A DNA stretch of 32,401 bases from Paraburkholderia solitsugae (GTDB lineage: Bacteria > Pseudomonadota > Gammaproteobacteria > Burkholderiales > Burkholderiaceae). Each line of letters starts with the position of its first letter. The first letter of the stretch is position 1. The stretch lies in the NCBI RefSeq assembly GCF_013177695.1, contig NZ_WOEY01000144.1:1-32401 (forward strand), given 5' to 3'. Below, in pieces: positions 24,571 through 32,337 of the stretch. Both the position numbers and the translations under genes were made by a program. The notes beneath the pieces were generated by a model. That model had not been told where the DNA came from and made no database searches. It was given only the letters and a program-made list of their open reading frames with translations.

Positions 24571-25101
24571 ATGACCGAATACCAATTTTGTCCGCGCTGC
24601 GCTACGCCTTTGATCGAGCGCACCGATGTCGAACACGAAGGCGGCCGGATCCGCCAGGCCTGTCCTGATACGGAATGCGGCTACGTCCACTGGAACAATC
24701 CGCTGCCGGTGGTGGCCGCGATCGTCGAGTACGAGGGCAAGATCCTGCTCGCGCGCAACGCCGCATGGCCGGAAGGCATGTTCGCGCTGATCACCGGTTT
24801 TCTGGAAAACGGCGAGACCCCGGAACAGGGCATTGCCCGCGAAGTGCTGGAAGAAACTTCGTTGCACGCGGAGACGGTCGAGTTGATCGGCGTGTACGAA
24901 TTCATTCGAAAAAACGAACTGATCATCGCCTATCACGTGAAGGCGCACGGGACGGTCGCGCTGTCGCCGGAATTGCTCGAATACCGGCTGGTCGAGCCGG
25001 CCAAACTGCGTCCATGGCGCGCGGGCACCGGTCAGGCGCTCGGCGAATGGATGCGGCGGCGCGGCTTGCCGTTCGAGTTTGTCGAAAAGCCGGGGCAGTA
25101 A
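24571..25101 (+). CDS. Zinc-ribbon Nudix hydrolase (NudC-like, short form)
   Basis: The product is 176 residues. A four-cysteine ribbon at C7, C10, C31 and C36 (FCPRC and CPDTEC) is followed by HWNNPLPVVAAIVEYEGKIL, as in the NADH pyrophosphatase group. The Nudix box spans 76-98 (GFLENGE, seven residues, REVLEETSL). Its last glycine is serine, the only departure from the rule. The N-terminal domain of full-length NudC is missing, so this is one of the short relatives whose substrate is not settled. It follows the aldolase by 67 bases, and the next reading frame begins 63 bases on. Confidence 0.88.
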   Translation: MTEYQFCPRCATPLIERTDVEHEGGRIRQACPDTECGYVHWNNPLPVVAAIVEYEGKILLARNAAWPEGMFALITGFLENGETPEQGIAREVLEETSLHAETVELIGVYEFIRKNELIIAYHVKAHGTVALSPELLEYRLVEPAKLRPWRAGTGQALGEWMRRRGLPFEFVEKPGQ

Positions 25102-25139
25102 AGTTGGCCAATGAGCCTCGCCAACGAGTTGGCCAATGA
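25102..25139 (+). repeat. 13-base direct repeat AGTTGGCCAATGA
   Basis: Identical copies at 25102-25114 and 25127-25139, 25 bases apart. The first copy also begins a hairpin, GTTGGC (25103-25108) with GCCAAC (25120-25125). It lies directly after the Nudix stop codon. Confidence 0.55.
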
Positions 25140-25164
25140 TCTTGCGCTCCGGGAGGAGCACGGC

Positions 25165-25233
25165 ATGGCTTATATCTTCTATCTGACCACTACGCCACGT
25201 CACGATGAACAAACCCGCACCCGCCACGCGTAG
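25165..25233 (+). CDS. 22-codon leader ORF overlapping the thioesterase start
   Basis: ATG at 25165 has GGAGGAG (25152-25158) at 6 bases, the best ribosome binding site in this region. It encodes a 22-residue peptide beginning MAYIFYLTTTPRHDEQ and ending TRTRHA, with TAG at 25231-25233. The thioesterase ATG (25205) lies inside it in another frame and has no ribosome binding site of its own. In that frame a stop at 25184-25186 blocks any earlier start. The leader therefore may deliver ribosomes to the thioesterase by coupling. It is also possible that the ribosome binding site is chance. Confidence 0.5.
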   Translation: MAYIFYLTTTPRHDEQTRTRHA

Positions 25234-25654
25234 CGCCTACCCGCATTTTCTGCCGATCACCACACGCTGGATGGATAACGACGTCTACGGCCACGTCAAC
25301 AACGTCGTCTATTACAGCTACTTCGACACCGTGGTGAACGAGTATCTGATCCGCGCAGGCGTGCTCGACTTCGAGCACGGTGCGACGATCGGCCTCGTGG
25401 TCGAGACGCATTGCAATTACTTCGCGCCGCTGGTGTTCCCCGAGCGGGTCGAAGCGGGCTTGCGGGTGGTGCGGCTCGGCACCTCGAGCGTGCGCTACGA
25501 AGTGGGGCTTTTCAAGGAGGGCGAAGATCAACCCGCCGCTCAAGGCCATTTCGTGCACGTGTATGTGGATCGCGTCACGCGTCGTCCGGTGACGTTGCCC
25601 GCCGACTTGCGCGCGGCACTCGAACCGCTGACCGTCGCTGTGCAGGCGGAATAG
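25205..25654 (+). CDS. Hot-dog-fold acyl-CoA thioesterase (4HBT/YbgC type)
   Basis: The product is 149 residues. The motif RWMDNDVYGHVNNVVYYSYF carries the catalytic Asp26 of the 4-hydroxybenzoyl-CoA/YbgC thioesterases, which hydrolyse acyl-CoA thioesters. The central helix FDTVVNEYLIRAG and the strands VVETHCNYFAPLVFPERVEA and VRYEVGLFKEG complete the hot-dog fold, and AQGHFVHVYVDR is the last strand pair. It is cytoplasmic; the acyl group is unknown. The stop at 25654 is only 4 bases from the permease start, so the two are probably translated together. It depends on, or at least overlaps, the leader ORF. Confidence 0.9.
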   Translation: MNKPAPATRSAYPHFLPITTRWMDNDVYGHVNNVVYYSYFDTVVNEYLIRAGVLDFEHGATIGLVVETHCNYFAPLVFPERVEAGLRVVRLGTSSVRYEVGLFKEGEDQPAAQGHFVHVYVDRVTRRPVTLPADLRAALEPLTVAVQAE

Positions 25655-25658
25655 GCGC

Positions 25659-27881
25659 GTGCAGTCGTTCGTCATCAATCTGCTCAACGGTGTCAGTTAC
25701 GGCCTGCTGCTGTTCATGCTGTCGGCGGGCCTGACGCTGATTTTCAGCATGCTCGGCGTGCTGAATTTCGCGCATGCGAGCTTCTATATGCTCGGCGCGT
25801 ATGTCGGCTTTTCGGTGGCGGCGCATGCGGGTTTCTGGAGTGCGCTCATGATTGCGCCGCTGATCGTTGGCTTGATCGGCGCGGCGCTGGAGCGCTGGCT
25901 GCTGCGCCGTGTGCGTGTGCATGGTCATCTCCCCGAGTTATTGCTGACTTTCGGCGCCGCGTATCTGCTCGGCGAACTGGTTAAGCTTGGCTGGGGCTTG
26001 AGTCCGCTCAGCGCGACTGTTCCGGCCGCGCTCGACGGACCGCTGTTCACGGTCTACGGCGCCGCCTTCGCACGCTATCGGGCCTTCATGATGGTGGTGT
26101 CGCTGGCGATGCTGGTGGTGCTCTACGCGGTGCTGCGCGTGTCGAAGACGGGGCTGATCGTGCGCGCCGCGCTCACCCATGCGAGCGCTGTCGAGGCGCT
26201 CGGCCACAACGTGCCTCGCGTGTTCACCGGCGTATTTGCGGCGGGCACGGCGCTCGCGGCTCTCGCCGGCGTGATCGGCGCGCCGCTGTTCGTGATCGAA
26301 CCGGCGATGGCGGAGTCGCTCGGCTCGATCGTATTCGTGGTGGTGGTGATCGGTGGGTTGGGCTCGCTGAGCGGGGCGCTGGCGGCTTCGCTGATCGTCG
26401 GTTGCGTGCAGACGTTTGCGGTGGCGAGCGACGTGTCGTTGGGCGATCTCACAGCGGTATTCGGAGGCGCGCTGCCGGCCGCATGGGACGCGCTGACGCT
26501 TGCGCAACTCGCGCCGCTGATTCCCTATCTGTTGCTTGTCGCGATGCTGGCGCTGCGCCCGCGTGGACTGTTCGGACGGCGTGACGATCATGCGGAGCCG
26601 CCCGACAAGCTCGCTTTGCCTGCGGCCACGCGCCGCTCAATGTTGCGCCTGTTCGCGCCATGGCTGGCACTCGCCCTGTTCCTCGTCGTGCCGCCCTTCG
26701 TTTGGCCGCAAAGCTGGCTGCTCGCCTATCTTGCGCAGACCGCGACGATGATCGTGTTCGCGCTCTCGTACAACCTGCTGCTTGGCGAAACCGGCTTGCT
26801 GTCCTTCGGACATGCCGCTTATTCCGGCCTCGGCGCGCTTATCGCGGCGCAAGTGTTCAACCGCGTTGGCGTGCCGTTGGTGCTGCTGCCGTTGGTCGGC
26901 GGCATCGGCGGTGCGCTGTGCGGCGTGCTGTTCGGTTTTGTGTCGACGCGGCGCGCGGGGACGGCTTTCGCGATGATCACGCTCGGCATCGGCGAGCTAG
27001 TCGCGGCGGCCGCGTGGACGCTGCCCGACTGGTTCGGCGGCGAGGCCGGTGTGCCGATCGACCGCGCAAGCGGGCCCATGCTGGCAAGCTGGAGCTTCGG
27101 CCCGGCCCGCGAGGCGTATGCGCTGATCGCGCTGTGGTGCGTGCTGGCGAGCGTGGCGATGTTCGCGTTGTCGCGCACACCGCTCATGCGGCTCGCCAAC
27201 GCCGTGCGCGACAACCCCGCACGCGCAGCGGCGATTGGCTGCTATCCGCGCCGCATCCGCTATGGCGTGGTGGTGATGTCGGCTTTTTTTGCGGGCATTG
27301 CGGGCACCTTGGGGCTGATCAATGTCGAGCTGGTGTCGACGGAAAGCGTCGGCATGATGCGCTCGGGCGTTGTGCTGATCGCGACAGTGATAGGCGGCAC
27401 GGCGGCGTTTTTCGGGCCGGTCGCGGGCGCGATCGTCCTGACATTTTTCAGCGTCGCGGTGGCGAGCCTCACGCGGGCCTGGCTGTTCTATCTGGGGCTG
27501 TTCTTCATCGTGGTCGTGGTGGCGTCGCCGGATGGACTGGCGGGCTTCGTGCAGCGGCATACGGCCCGCGTCGCTGCCTACGGCTGGCGCGTGTGCAAGA
27601 AGGCTTATCTATGGGGCGCAGCCTCAGCGGTGTTTTGGACGCTGGCCGTCGTGCTCGCGGTGCAGTGGGCTTACGCCGTGCAATTCGGCGCGGACGATGG
27701 CGCGGCTTTCAACGTCATCGGCGTGCCGTTGAAGACGGCCTCGCCGCATCTTTGGCTCGGCGTTGCGGTGTTCATGCTGGCGGCGCCTGGGGCGCTCGCC
27801 GCGCGCTACGCGGTTCGTGCGCAAGCACGTCTCGCCCTTCGCGCGAGCGCCAGCACCGCGCAGATTACCGGAGACGCGTGA
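25659..27881 (+). CDS. Fused LivH-LivM branched-chain-amino-acid-type ABC permease
   Basis: The product is 740 residues from a GTG at 25659. The N-terminal half (about 1-300) is a LivH permease (INLLNGVSYGLLLFMLSAGL, LGVLNFAHASFYMLGAYVG), and the second half (about 325-625) a LivM permease (YNLLLGETGLLSFGHAAYSG, FGFVSTRRAGTAFAMITLGI). Fusions of this kind give both membrane subunits in one chain. After the LivM part comes an unusual tail of about 110 residues. It has two further hydrophobic segments, roughly 652-675 and 698-718, then an Ala/Arg-rich end. GGCGGA upstream of the GTG overlaps the thioesterase end. No solute-binding protein gene is present; the substrate could be an amino acid or another carboxylate. 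Confidence 0.9.
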   Translation: MQSFVINLLNGVSYGLLLFMLSAGLTLIFSMLGVLNFAHASFYMLGAYVGFSVAAHAGFWSALMIAPLIVGLIGAALERWLLRRVRVHGHLPELLLTFGAAYLLGELVKLGWGLSPLSATVPAALDGPLFTVYGAAFARYRAFMMVVSLAMLVVLYAVLRVSKTGLIVRAALTHASAVEALGHNVPRVFTGVFAAGTALAALAGVIGAPLFVIEPAMAESLGSIVFVVVVIGGLGSLSGALAASLIVGCVQTFAVASDVSLGDLTAVFGGALPAAWDALTLAQLAPLIPYLLLVAMLALRPRGLFGRRDDHAEPPDKLALPAATRRSMLRLFAPWLALALFLVVPPFVWPQSWLLAYLAQTATMIVFALSYNLLLGETGLLSFGHAAYSGLGALIAAQVFNRVGVPLVLLPLVGGIGGALCGVLFGFVSTRRAGTAFAMITLGIGELVAAAAWTLPDWFGGEAGVPIDRASGPMLASWSFGPAREAYALIALWCVLASVAMFALSRTPLMRLANAVRDNPARAAAIGCYPRRIRYGVVVMSAFFAGIAGTLGLINVELVSTESVGMMRSGVVLIATVIGGTAAFFGPVAGAIVLTFFSVAVASLTRAWLFYLGLFFIVVVVASPDGLAGFVQRHTARVAAYGWRVCKKAYLWGAASAVFWTLAVVLAVQWAYAVQFGADDGAAFNVIGVPLKTASPHLWLGVAVFMLAAPGALAARYAVRAQARLALRASASTAQITGDA

Positions 27882-28633
27882 TGATCCCGGCCCTCGCGCT
27901 CTACGGCATCGAAAAACGCTTCGGCGCCACGCAGATTCTGCGCGGCGTCGATCTGGCAATCGAGCCCGGCGAGCGCCATGCATTGATCGGGCCGAACGGC
28001 GCCGGCAAGTCGACGCTCTTCAATTTGATCGCCGGGGGCGCACGGCCGAACGCGGGGCGCATCGATCTGTTCGGCGCGGAGATCACGCGTCTGGCGCCGG
28101 CCGCGATCACGCGCCGAGGTCTCGCGCGCAGCTTCCAGACCACCAGCGTGTTCGCCCGCCTCAGCGTGTTCGACAATCTGCGCTGTGCGGCCATGCTGGC
28201 CGAGCGCGACCGCACGCGCTGGTGGCAGCGCTTCAGCGGCTCACGCACGGTCGATGCGCGCGCCGAGCAGGTGCTCGACGCCGTGGGGCTGAATGCGCGC
28301 AGGCATAGCCAGGCCGGCACACTCAGCTACGCCGAGCAGCGCGCGCTCGACCTCGGCCTCGCGCTTGCGGGCGGCGCGCACACCTTGCTGCTCGATGAAC
28401 CTACCGCCGGCATGAACCGCGCCGAAGCGGCGCGCGCCATCGAACTGATTCGCGCGACCACCGCGGGCCGCACGTTGCTGATGGTCGAGCACGACATGGA
28501 CGCGGTGTTCGCGATCGCCGACCGCATTTCGGTGCTCGTGCAAGGCCGCGTCATTGCGACGGGCACGCCGGCGGCGATTCGTGCGGATGCGGCCGTGCGG
28601 GCGGCGTATCTTGGCGACGGCTTCCGCACATGA
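27881..28633 (+). CDS. LivG-type ABC transporter ATP-binding protein
   Basis: The product is 250 residues. The ATG at 27881 overlaps the permease stop (TGATG), implying coupled translation. Walker A is GPNGAGKST (37-45), the signature LSYAEQRALDLGLALAGG, Walker B LLLDEPTAGMNRAEAAR, and the switch histidine lies in LMVEHDMD. LivG-type motifs such as RSFQTTSVFARLSVFDNLRC are present. It pairs with the next ATPase to drive transport through the fused permease. All catalytic residues are intact, in contrast to its partner. A slightly shortened tail (YLGDGFRT) is normal for the group. Confidence 0.92.
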   Translation: MIPALALYGIEKRFGATQILRGVDLAIEPGERHALIGPNGAGKSTLFNLIAGGARPNAGRIDLFGAEITRLAPAAITRRGLARSFQTTSVFARLSVFDNLRCAAMLAERDRTRWWQRFSGSRTVDARAEQVLDAVGLNARRHSQAGTLSYAEQRALDLGLALAGGAHTLLLDEPTAGMNRAEAARAIELIRATTAGRTLLMVEHDMDAVFAIADRISVLVQGRVIATGTPAAIRADAAVRAAYLGDGFRT

Positions 28634-29343
28634 CCGCCTTGCTCGACATTCAGCAACTGAACGCCTGGTACGGCGCAAGTCAGGCTCTGCACGGCGTCAC
28701 CTTGCAGATCAAAGCTGGCGAAGTCGTCGCGCTGGCCGGGCGCAACGGCTCCGGACGCTCGACGCTGGCGCGCGCGATCATGGGCCTCGTGCGCAGCGAG
28801 GGCGAATTGCGGTTTGCCGGCCATGCGCTCGGCGGACTGCGCACCTTCGAGATCGCCCGCCTGGGACTCGGTTACGTGCCCGAACATCGCGACGTCTTTC
28901 CGACGTTGAGCGTTCACGAGAATCTGCAACTCGGTGTGGCGCCGCGCGCTCGCGGCCGCACGCCGCGCTTTGCCTTGGACGACGCCTACGAACTGTTCCC
29001 TGTTCTGCGCGAAAGAAAGCGCACGCGCGCCGGCGCGCTATCGGGTGGCGAACAGCAGATGCTGACACTCGCCCGGGCATTGCTCGGCGATCCCGATCTG
29101 CTGGTCATCGATGAACCCGGCGAAGGGCTGGCCAGCCAGGTGATGGAGCAGGTCGCGCAATGTCTGAGGATGCTGCGTGATCGTGGTGTGGCGATGCTGT
29201 TGATCGAACAGCGGCTCGTGATCGCGCAAGACATCGCCAGCCGGGTGGCGGTGATGGGGCATGGCGAGATCGTCTTCGATGATGCGCTCGCGTCGTTTGT
29301 GAAGCGAGCGGACGTGATGCAGGAATGGCTCGGGGTGGGTTAG
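28630..29343 (+). CDS. LivF-type ABC ATPase with Arg in Walker A
   Basis: The product is 237 residues. The ATG at 28630 overlaps the LivG stop (ATGA). It is of LivF type: QQLNAWYGASQALHGVTLQI, VPEHRDVFPTLSVHENL, signature LSGGEQQM (137-144), Walker B LLVIDEPGEGLA and LLIEQRL in the switch region. The Walker A loop reads GRNGSGRST (37-45). The lysine that holds the phosphates is replaced by Arg43, coded CGC, and the frame around it is clean. Either ATP binding here is weakened and the LivG site does the work, or arginine substitutes. The usual DEPTEGLA is DEPGEGLA. The gene closes the transporter operon. Confidence 0.92.
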   Translation: MTALLDIQQLNAWYGASQALHGVTLQIKAGEVVALAGRNGSGRSTLARAIMGLVRSEGELRFAGHALGGLRTFEIARLGLGYVPEHRDVFPTLSVHENLQLGVAPRARGRTPRFALDDAYELFPVLRERKRTRAGALSGGEQQMLTLARALLGDPDLLVIDEPGEGLASQVMEQVAQCLRMLRDRGVAMLLIEQRLVIAQDIASRVAVMGHGEIVFDDALASFVKRADVMQEWLGVG

Positions 29344-29806
29344 CCTAGGTGTACCGTAACCGGCCTCAATCGCACCTTCCTTAGCACCCCGGCACCCCGG
29401 CACTACATGCCCAATCAACTGGCGGGCATCTCATCACGTTTTATTGCAGCGCCGCATTCGAATTTGCGACCATTTTGCTGTCCTGACGTTCACGGCAGGC
29501 CCGGCGCGAAGCACGAGCACCTCGTTGCGCGTCCAAATTGCTCCACGGATGCCGTTTGAATCCCTTTTGCGCGTAGACCGCTCAAGCCCGACACGTGGGG
29601 CTTTCCAATGACTTGTTGTAGCGATTCAAACGCTTGATCGTTTGGTGAGCGCCCTCCAGAAATCTTGTCGGCAGCGCGCTGACAAATCAAGACAATCAGG
29701 TCAAAGGCGCGCAACGGCGGCACGGTGTTTAAAGCCCGCGTATGTGCGACGGACCATGCCGTACCGGACGCGCGAAAGACGCGCCGCGGCTTCAGGAGGA
29801 GACGTC
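29344..29806. other. Intergenic, livF to the duplicated lipoprotein
   Basis: These 463 bases carry no convincing gene. ATGCCC/GGGCAT (29407-29412/29424-29429) followed by a later TTTTATT may end the transporter mRNA. CGTTTGAATC (29553-29562) and GATTCAAACG (29623-29632) are perfect inverted arms 60 bases apart. Nested between them is AAGCCC/GGGCTT (29584-29589/29598-29603). Together they could form one branched RNA or DNA element. The 77-residue minus-strand frame at 29723-29490 shows no recognisable domain. Confidence 0.45.
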
Positions 29807-32224
29807 ATGAAACAGACAGGCGCAGTGGGCGAAAATTCGGCTGATGGCACGCAGGTGGAGCCCTCGCAGCGATCGCTTCAAGGGAGGCTGCCGCTCCGAA
29901 TGGCGCGACCGGCGCTCAGAGAAACGTGGCGTACGCGCGCGGGGGCGGGTGCCGCGCTGGTGACGGCCGCCTTGCTGATGTCCGCATGCGCCGACGCGAG
30001 TTCCACGACTGACGATGCGGCATCCGCGCCGTCGACACAAACGAGCGCGACGGCGAATACCGTGAGCAACAACGATAGCCCGCTGACCGCAAAATCGCAG
30101 CCGGATGTTGGACTCGCCACGAACGCCGCCAGTACCACCAATGGCGGCGGCGCGGCAAGCGCCGATCAGCCTGCCTCTGCATCGCGTCCCTCGCTCGAAC
30201 TCGCAAAAGCCAAACAGCTCGCGGCAGAACAGAGCGTCGCCGGGCGCGTGCCTTCTGCGAGTGGCATGACCGAGAAGCGCAGCCGTCCGCTGACGCTGCG
30301 CGATTCCGGCATCGACGGTTCGTTGATGTTCGCGCGCGACGTCGACTTTCGTGTGACCGGCGACATCGGCTTCATGATTCACGATATGGCGGCAACACTG
30401 ACCCCGACGCACGCCGGTCAGCCGATTGTGTTCGACGATCCGACCAGCGTGACGATCAACGTCCATCGCGGCGACGTCACGCTCGACAGCGCCAAGCTCA
30501 CCGCGATTTTCAACCGCTACCTGTTCCAATACCAGGGCGCGCCCTTGCGCAATATGCGTGTGGTGCCGCAAGACGGCGGCACCTTGCGCATCACGGGCGA
30601 GATGCATCGCGACACATGGGTGCCGATCGTGCTGACGGGATCGCTGTCGATGCGTAACGCCGACGACCTTGTGTTCCATGCCGACCATGTCGAAGTAGCC
30701 GGCGTCGGCGCCGACAAGCTGATGCAGGCCGCGCACGTGAAGATGGCCGACCTGTTGAAAGTGGACACACCGATTGCGCGCCTCGACGGCGACGACGTCG
30801 TGATGCAGGTGGCCAAACTCACGCCGCCACCCGCGTTGCGCATGACGATCACCCGGATCGACACGAGCTCTGCGGGCGTACGCTTCACGCTCGACGACCA
30901 CACGGTGCAGAAAATCGACTGGCCCGTGACGATGCCGCCGCGCGGCATGCTGGTGGAGGGCGGCGACGTGAAATTCATGCGTTCGATGCCTATGAACATC
31001 GACATGGCGCTGACGCCGCTCGATGCGAACGCGCCGTTTGTACTCGACTTGTACCACTACCGTGACCAGATGGCGGCCGGCTGCTTCACCTTCGACGAGG
31101 CGGGCGCGCTGGACGTGCACCTGCCGTCATATACGACGCTAGCCAGCGCCGCGAAAGATGCATCGACGCAGATGGGCAGCGCGAGCGCGCGCTTTAACGA
31201 CAGCTTCATTCGCGCGCAACAGGCCTCGCTCGCACAGGCGCGCCTTGTGTGGCAACACGTGCCGCAGACTTTGCGAACCGCGTCGGTTGCACGCGCGATT
31301 CCGGTCGGGACACGCATGGCGTTTTCCGCGCAGGGCATGGCGATGCCAGGTTCCGCGATCAGCGACGAGCGGCACTCGTCGGGGGCTGCGCCGTTGATTC
31401 ACGTCGAGAATGTGGACTTCTACGTATCGGGGCGAATCGGCTTTCATGTACGGTCGCTGGATGCGCAGATGGTGCCGAAGAAGCCGGGTCAACCGGTGGA
31501 TCTTGACGATCCTGACCAGTACGACATTCGCATCATTGGCGGCGAAGTGGTGGAGCCGTGGCCCGCGATGGCGGCGTTGTTCAACGATTACCTGCTCGAC
31601 TATGAGCCACGTTCGCTGAACGATTTGCAGTTGAAGCAGGTGGACGGCAAGTTGGAAGTGACGGGCGGGATCAAGTTGTGGAATCACTTTCCTGGCGTGT
31701 GGCTGCCGACGACGATGAGCGGCACGATCGTGGCCAAGGATGAGCGGCATCTTGTCTATGAGCCTACTTCCGTGAAGGTGCTTGGGGTGCCGCAGGCGGG
31801 GTTGTTGCGGGCGCTGGATATTCCGTTGGCGTCGTTGACGCCTTTTACGCGCAAGGGTGTTGCGCTGAAGGGGAATGCGTTGGTGTTCGATCAATACACC
31901 GTGTTTCCGCCGCCGGTTTTGCAGGGGCGGTTGGCGAGCGCCACGGTGACGGATGAAGGGTTGGTGTTGAAGTTCAAGCGGGATAGTTCTGTTGCTGCGG
32001 CGAGGGCGCCTGCCAGCGCTGGGAAGAGTTTTGTGTGGATCGAGTCCGGTGATGTGAAGATGTTTAATTCGTTGGTCACGAATGCCAGGACTTTTATTCA
32101 GGATAGTTCTAATCCTGGGGTGATGAAGTTTGATCTTTATGGGTATCGGGGGGCTGTGTCCAAAGGGACTGTGAGGATGGGGGAGGATGGGGCGTTGGAT
32201 GTTGATTTGGCCGCTAGGAAATAG
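29807..32224 (+). CDS. Lipoprotein with two diverged copies of an unrecognised 275-residue domain
   Basis: The product is 805 residues from the ATG at 29807, with AGGAGGAG (29794-29801) upstream; ATG at 29900 would shorten the n-region. The lipobox LMSAC is followed by a Ser/Thr/Ala-rich linker to about 165. Module 1 (about 169-442) and module 2 (about 530-805) are homologous. DVDFRVTGDIGF matches NVDFYVSGRIGF, VFDDPTSVTINVHRGDV matches DLDDPDQYDIRIIGGEV, LTAIFNRYLFQYQ matches MAALFNDYLLDYE, GGDVKFM matches SGDVKMF, and GALDVHL matches GALDVDL. A linker with a helix-like stretch (443-529) joins them. The alternating strands suggest a periplasmic lipid- or ligand-binding barrel, which is inference. 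I recognise no named family. The last 200 or so codons use G/T-rich codons unlike the rest. Confidence 0.8.
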   Translation: MKQTGAVGENSADGTQVEPSQRSLQGRLPLRMARPALRETWRTRAGAGAALVTAALLMSACADASSTTDDAASAPSTQTSATANTVSNNDSPLTAKSQPDVGLATNAASTTNGGGAASADQPASASRPSLELAKAKQLAAEQSVAGRVPSASGMTEKRSRPLTLRDSGIDGSLMFARDVDFRVTGDIGFMIHDMAATLTPTHAGQPIVFDDPTSVTINVHRGDVTLDSAKLTAIFNRYLFQYQGAPLRNMRVVPQDGGTLRITGEMHRDTWVPIVLTGSLSMRNADDLVFHADHVEVAGVGADKLMQAAHVKMADLLKVDTPIARLDGDDVVMQVAKLTPPPALRMTITRIDTSSAGVRFTLDDHTVQKIDWPVTMPPRGMLVEGGDVKFMRSMPMNIDMALTPLDANAPFVLDLYHYRDQMAAGCFTFDEAGALDVHLPSYTTLASAAKDASTQMGSASARFNDSFIRAQQASLAQARLVWQHVPQTLRTASVARAIPVGTRMAFSAQGMAMPGSAISDERHSSGAAPLIHVENVDFYVSGRIGFHVRSLDAQMVPKKPGQPVDLDDPDQYDIRIIGGEVVEPWPAMAALFNDYLLDYEPRSLNDLQLKQVDGKLEVTGGIKLWNHFPGVWLPTTMSGTIVAKDERHLVYEPTSVKVLGVPQAGLLRALDIPLASLTPFTRKGVALKGNALVFDQYTVFPPPVLQGRLASATVTDEGLVLKFKRDSSVAAARAPASAGKSFVWIESGDVKMFNSLVTNARTFIQDSSNPGVMKFDLYGYRGAVSKGTVRMGEDGALDVDLAARK

Positions 32225-32226
32225 CG

Positions 32227-32337
32227 GTGTTTTTTGCCTGCGCGGCGCTTTGTCTGTATGCCTGCGGCGTTGGCCTTTGGTTGGGTTTTTTGTGTGCGCG
32301 GCGCTTGTTCGTCTGTGTGCCTGCGGCGTTGGCCTTT
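32227..32337. repeat. Two direct copies of a 52-bp GC/T-rich repeat
   Basis: Copy 1 (32227-32278) and copy 2 (32286-32337) share TTTTTTG, TGCGCGGCGCTT, GTCTGT and CCTGCGGCGTTGGCCTTT in the same order with small indels. The array begins 2 bases past the lipoprotein stop. Confidence 0.75.

Noticed and set aside
26660..27880. Upstream part of the long frame that contains LivG
   Set aside because: It overlaps the fused permease out of frame. True LivG homology begins only at 27881.
29490..29723. 77-residue minus-strand frame in the livF-lipoprotein gap
   Set aside because: No ribosome binding site, no recognisable domain, and it overlaps the inverted-repeat element.
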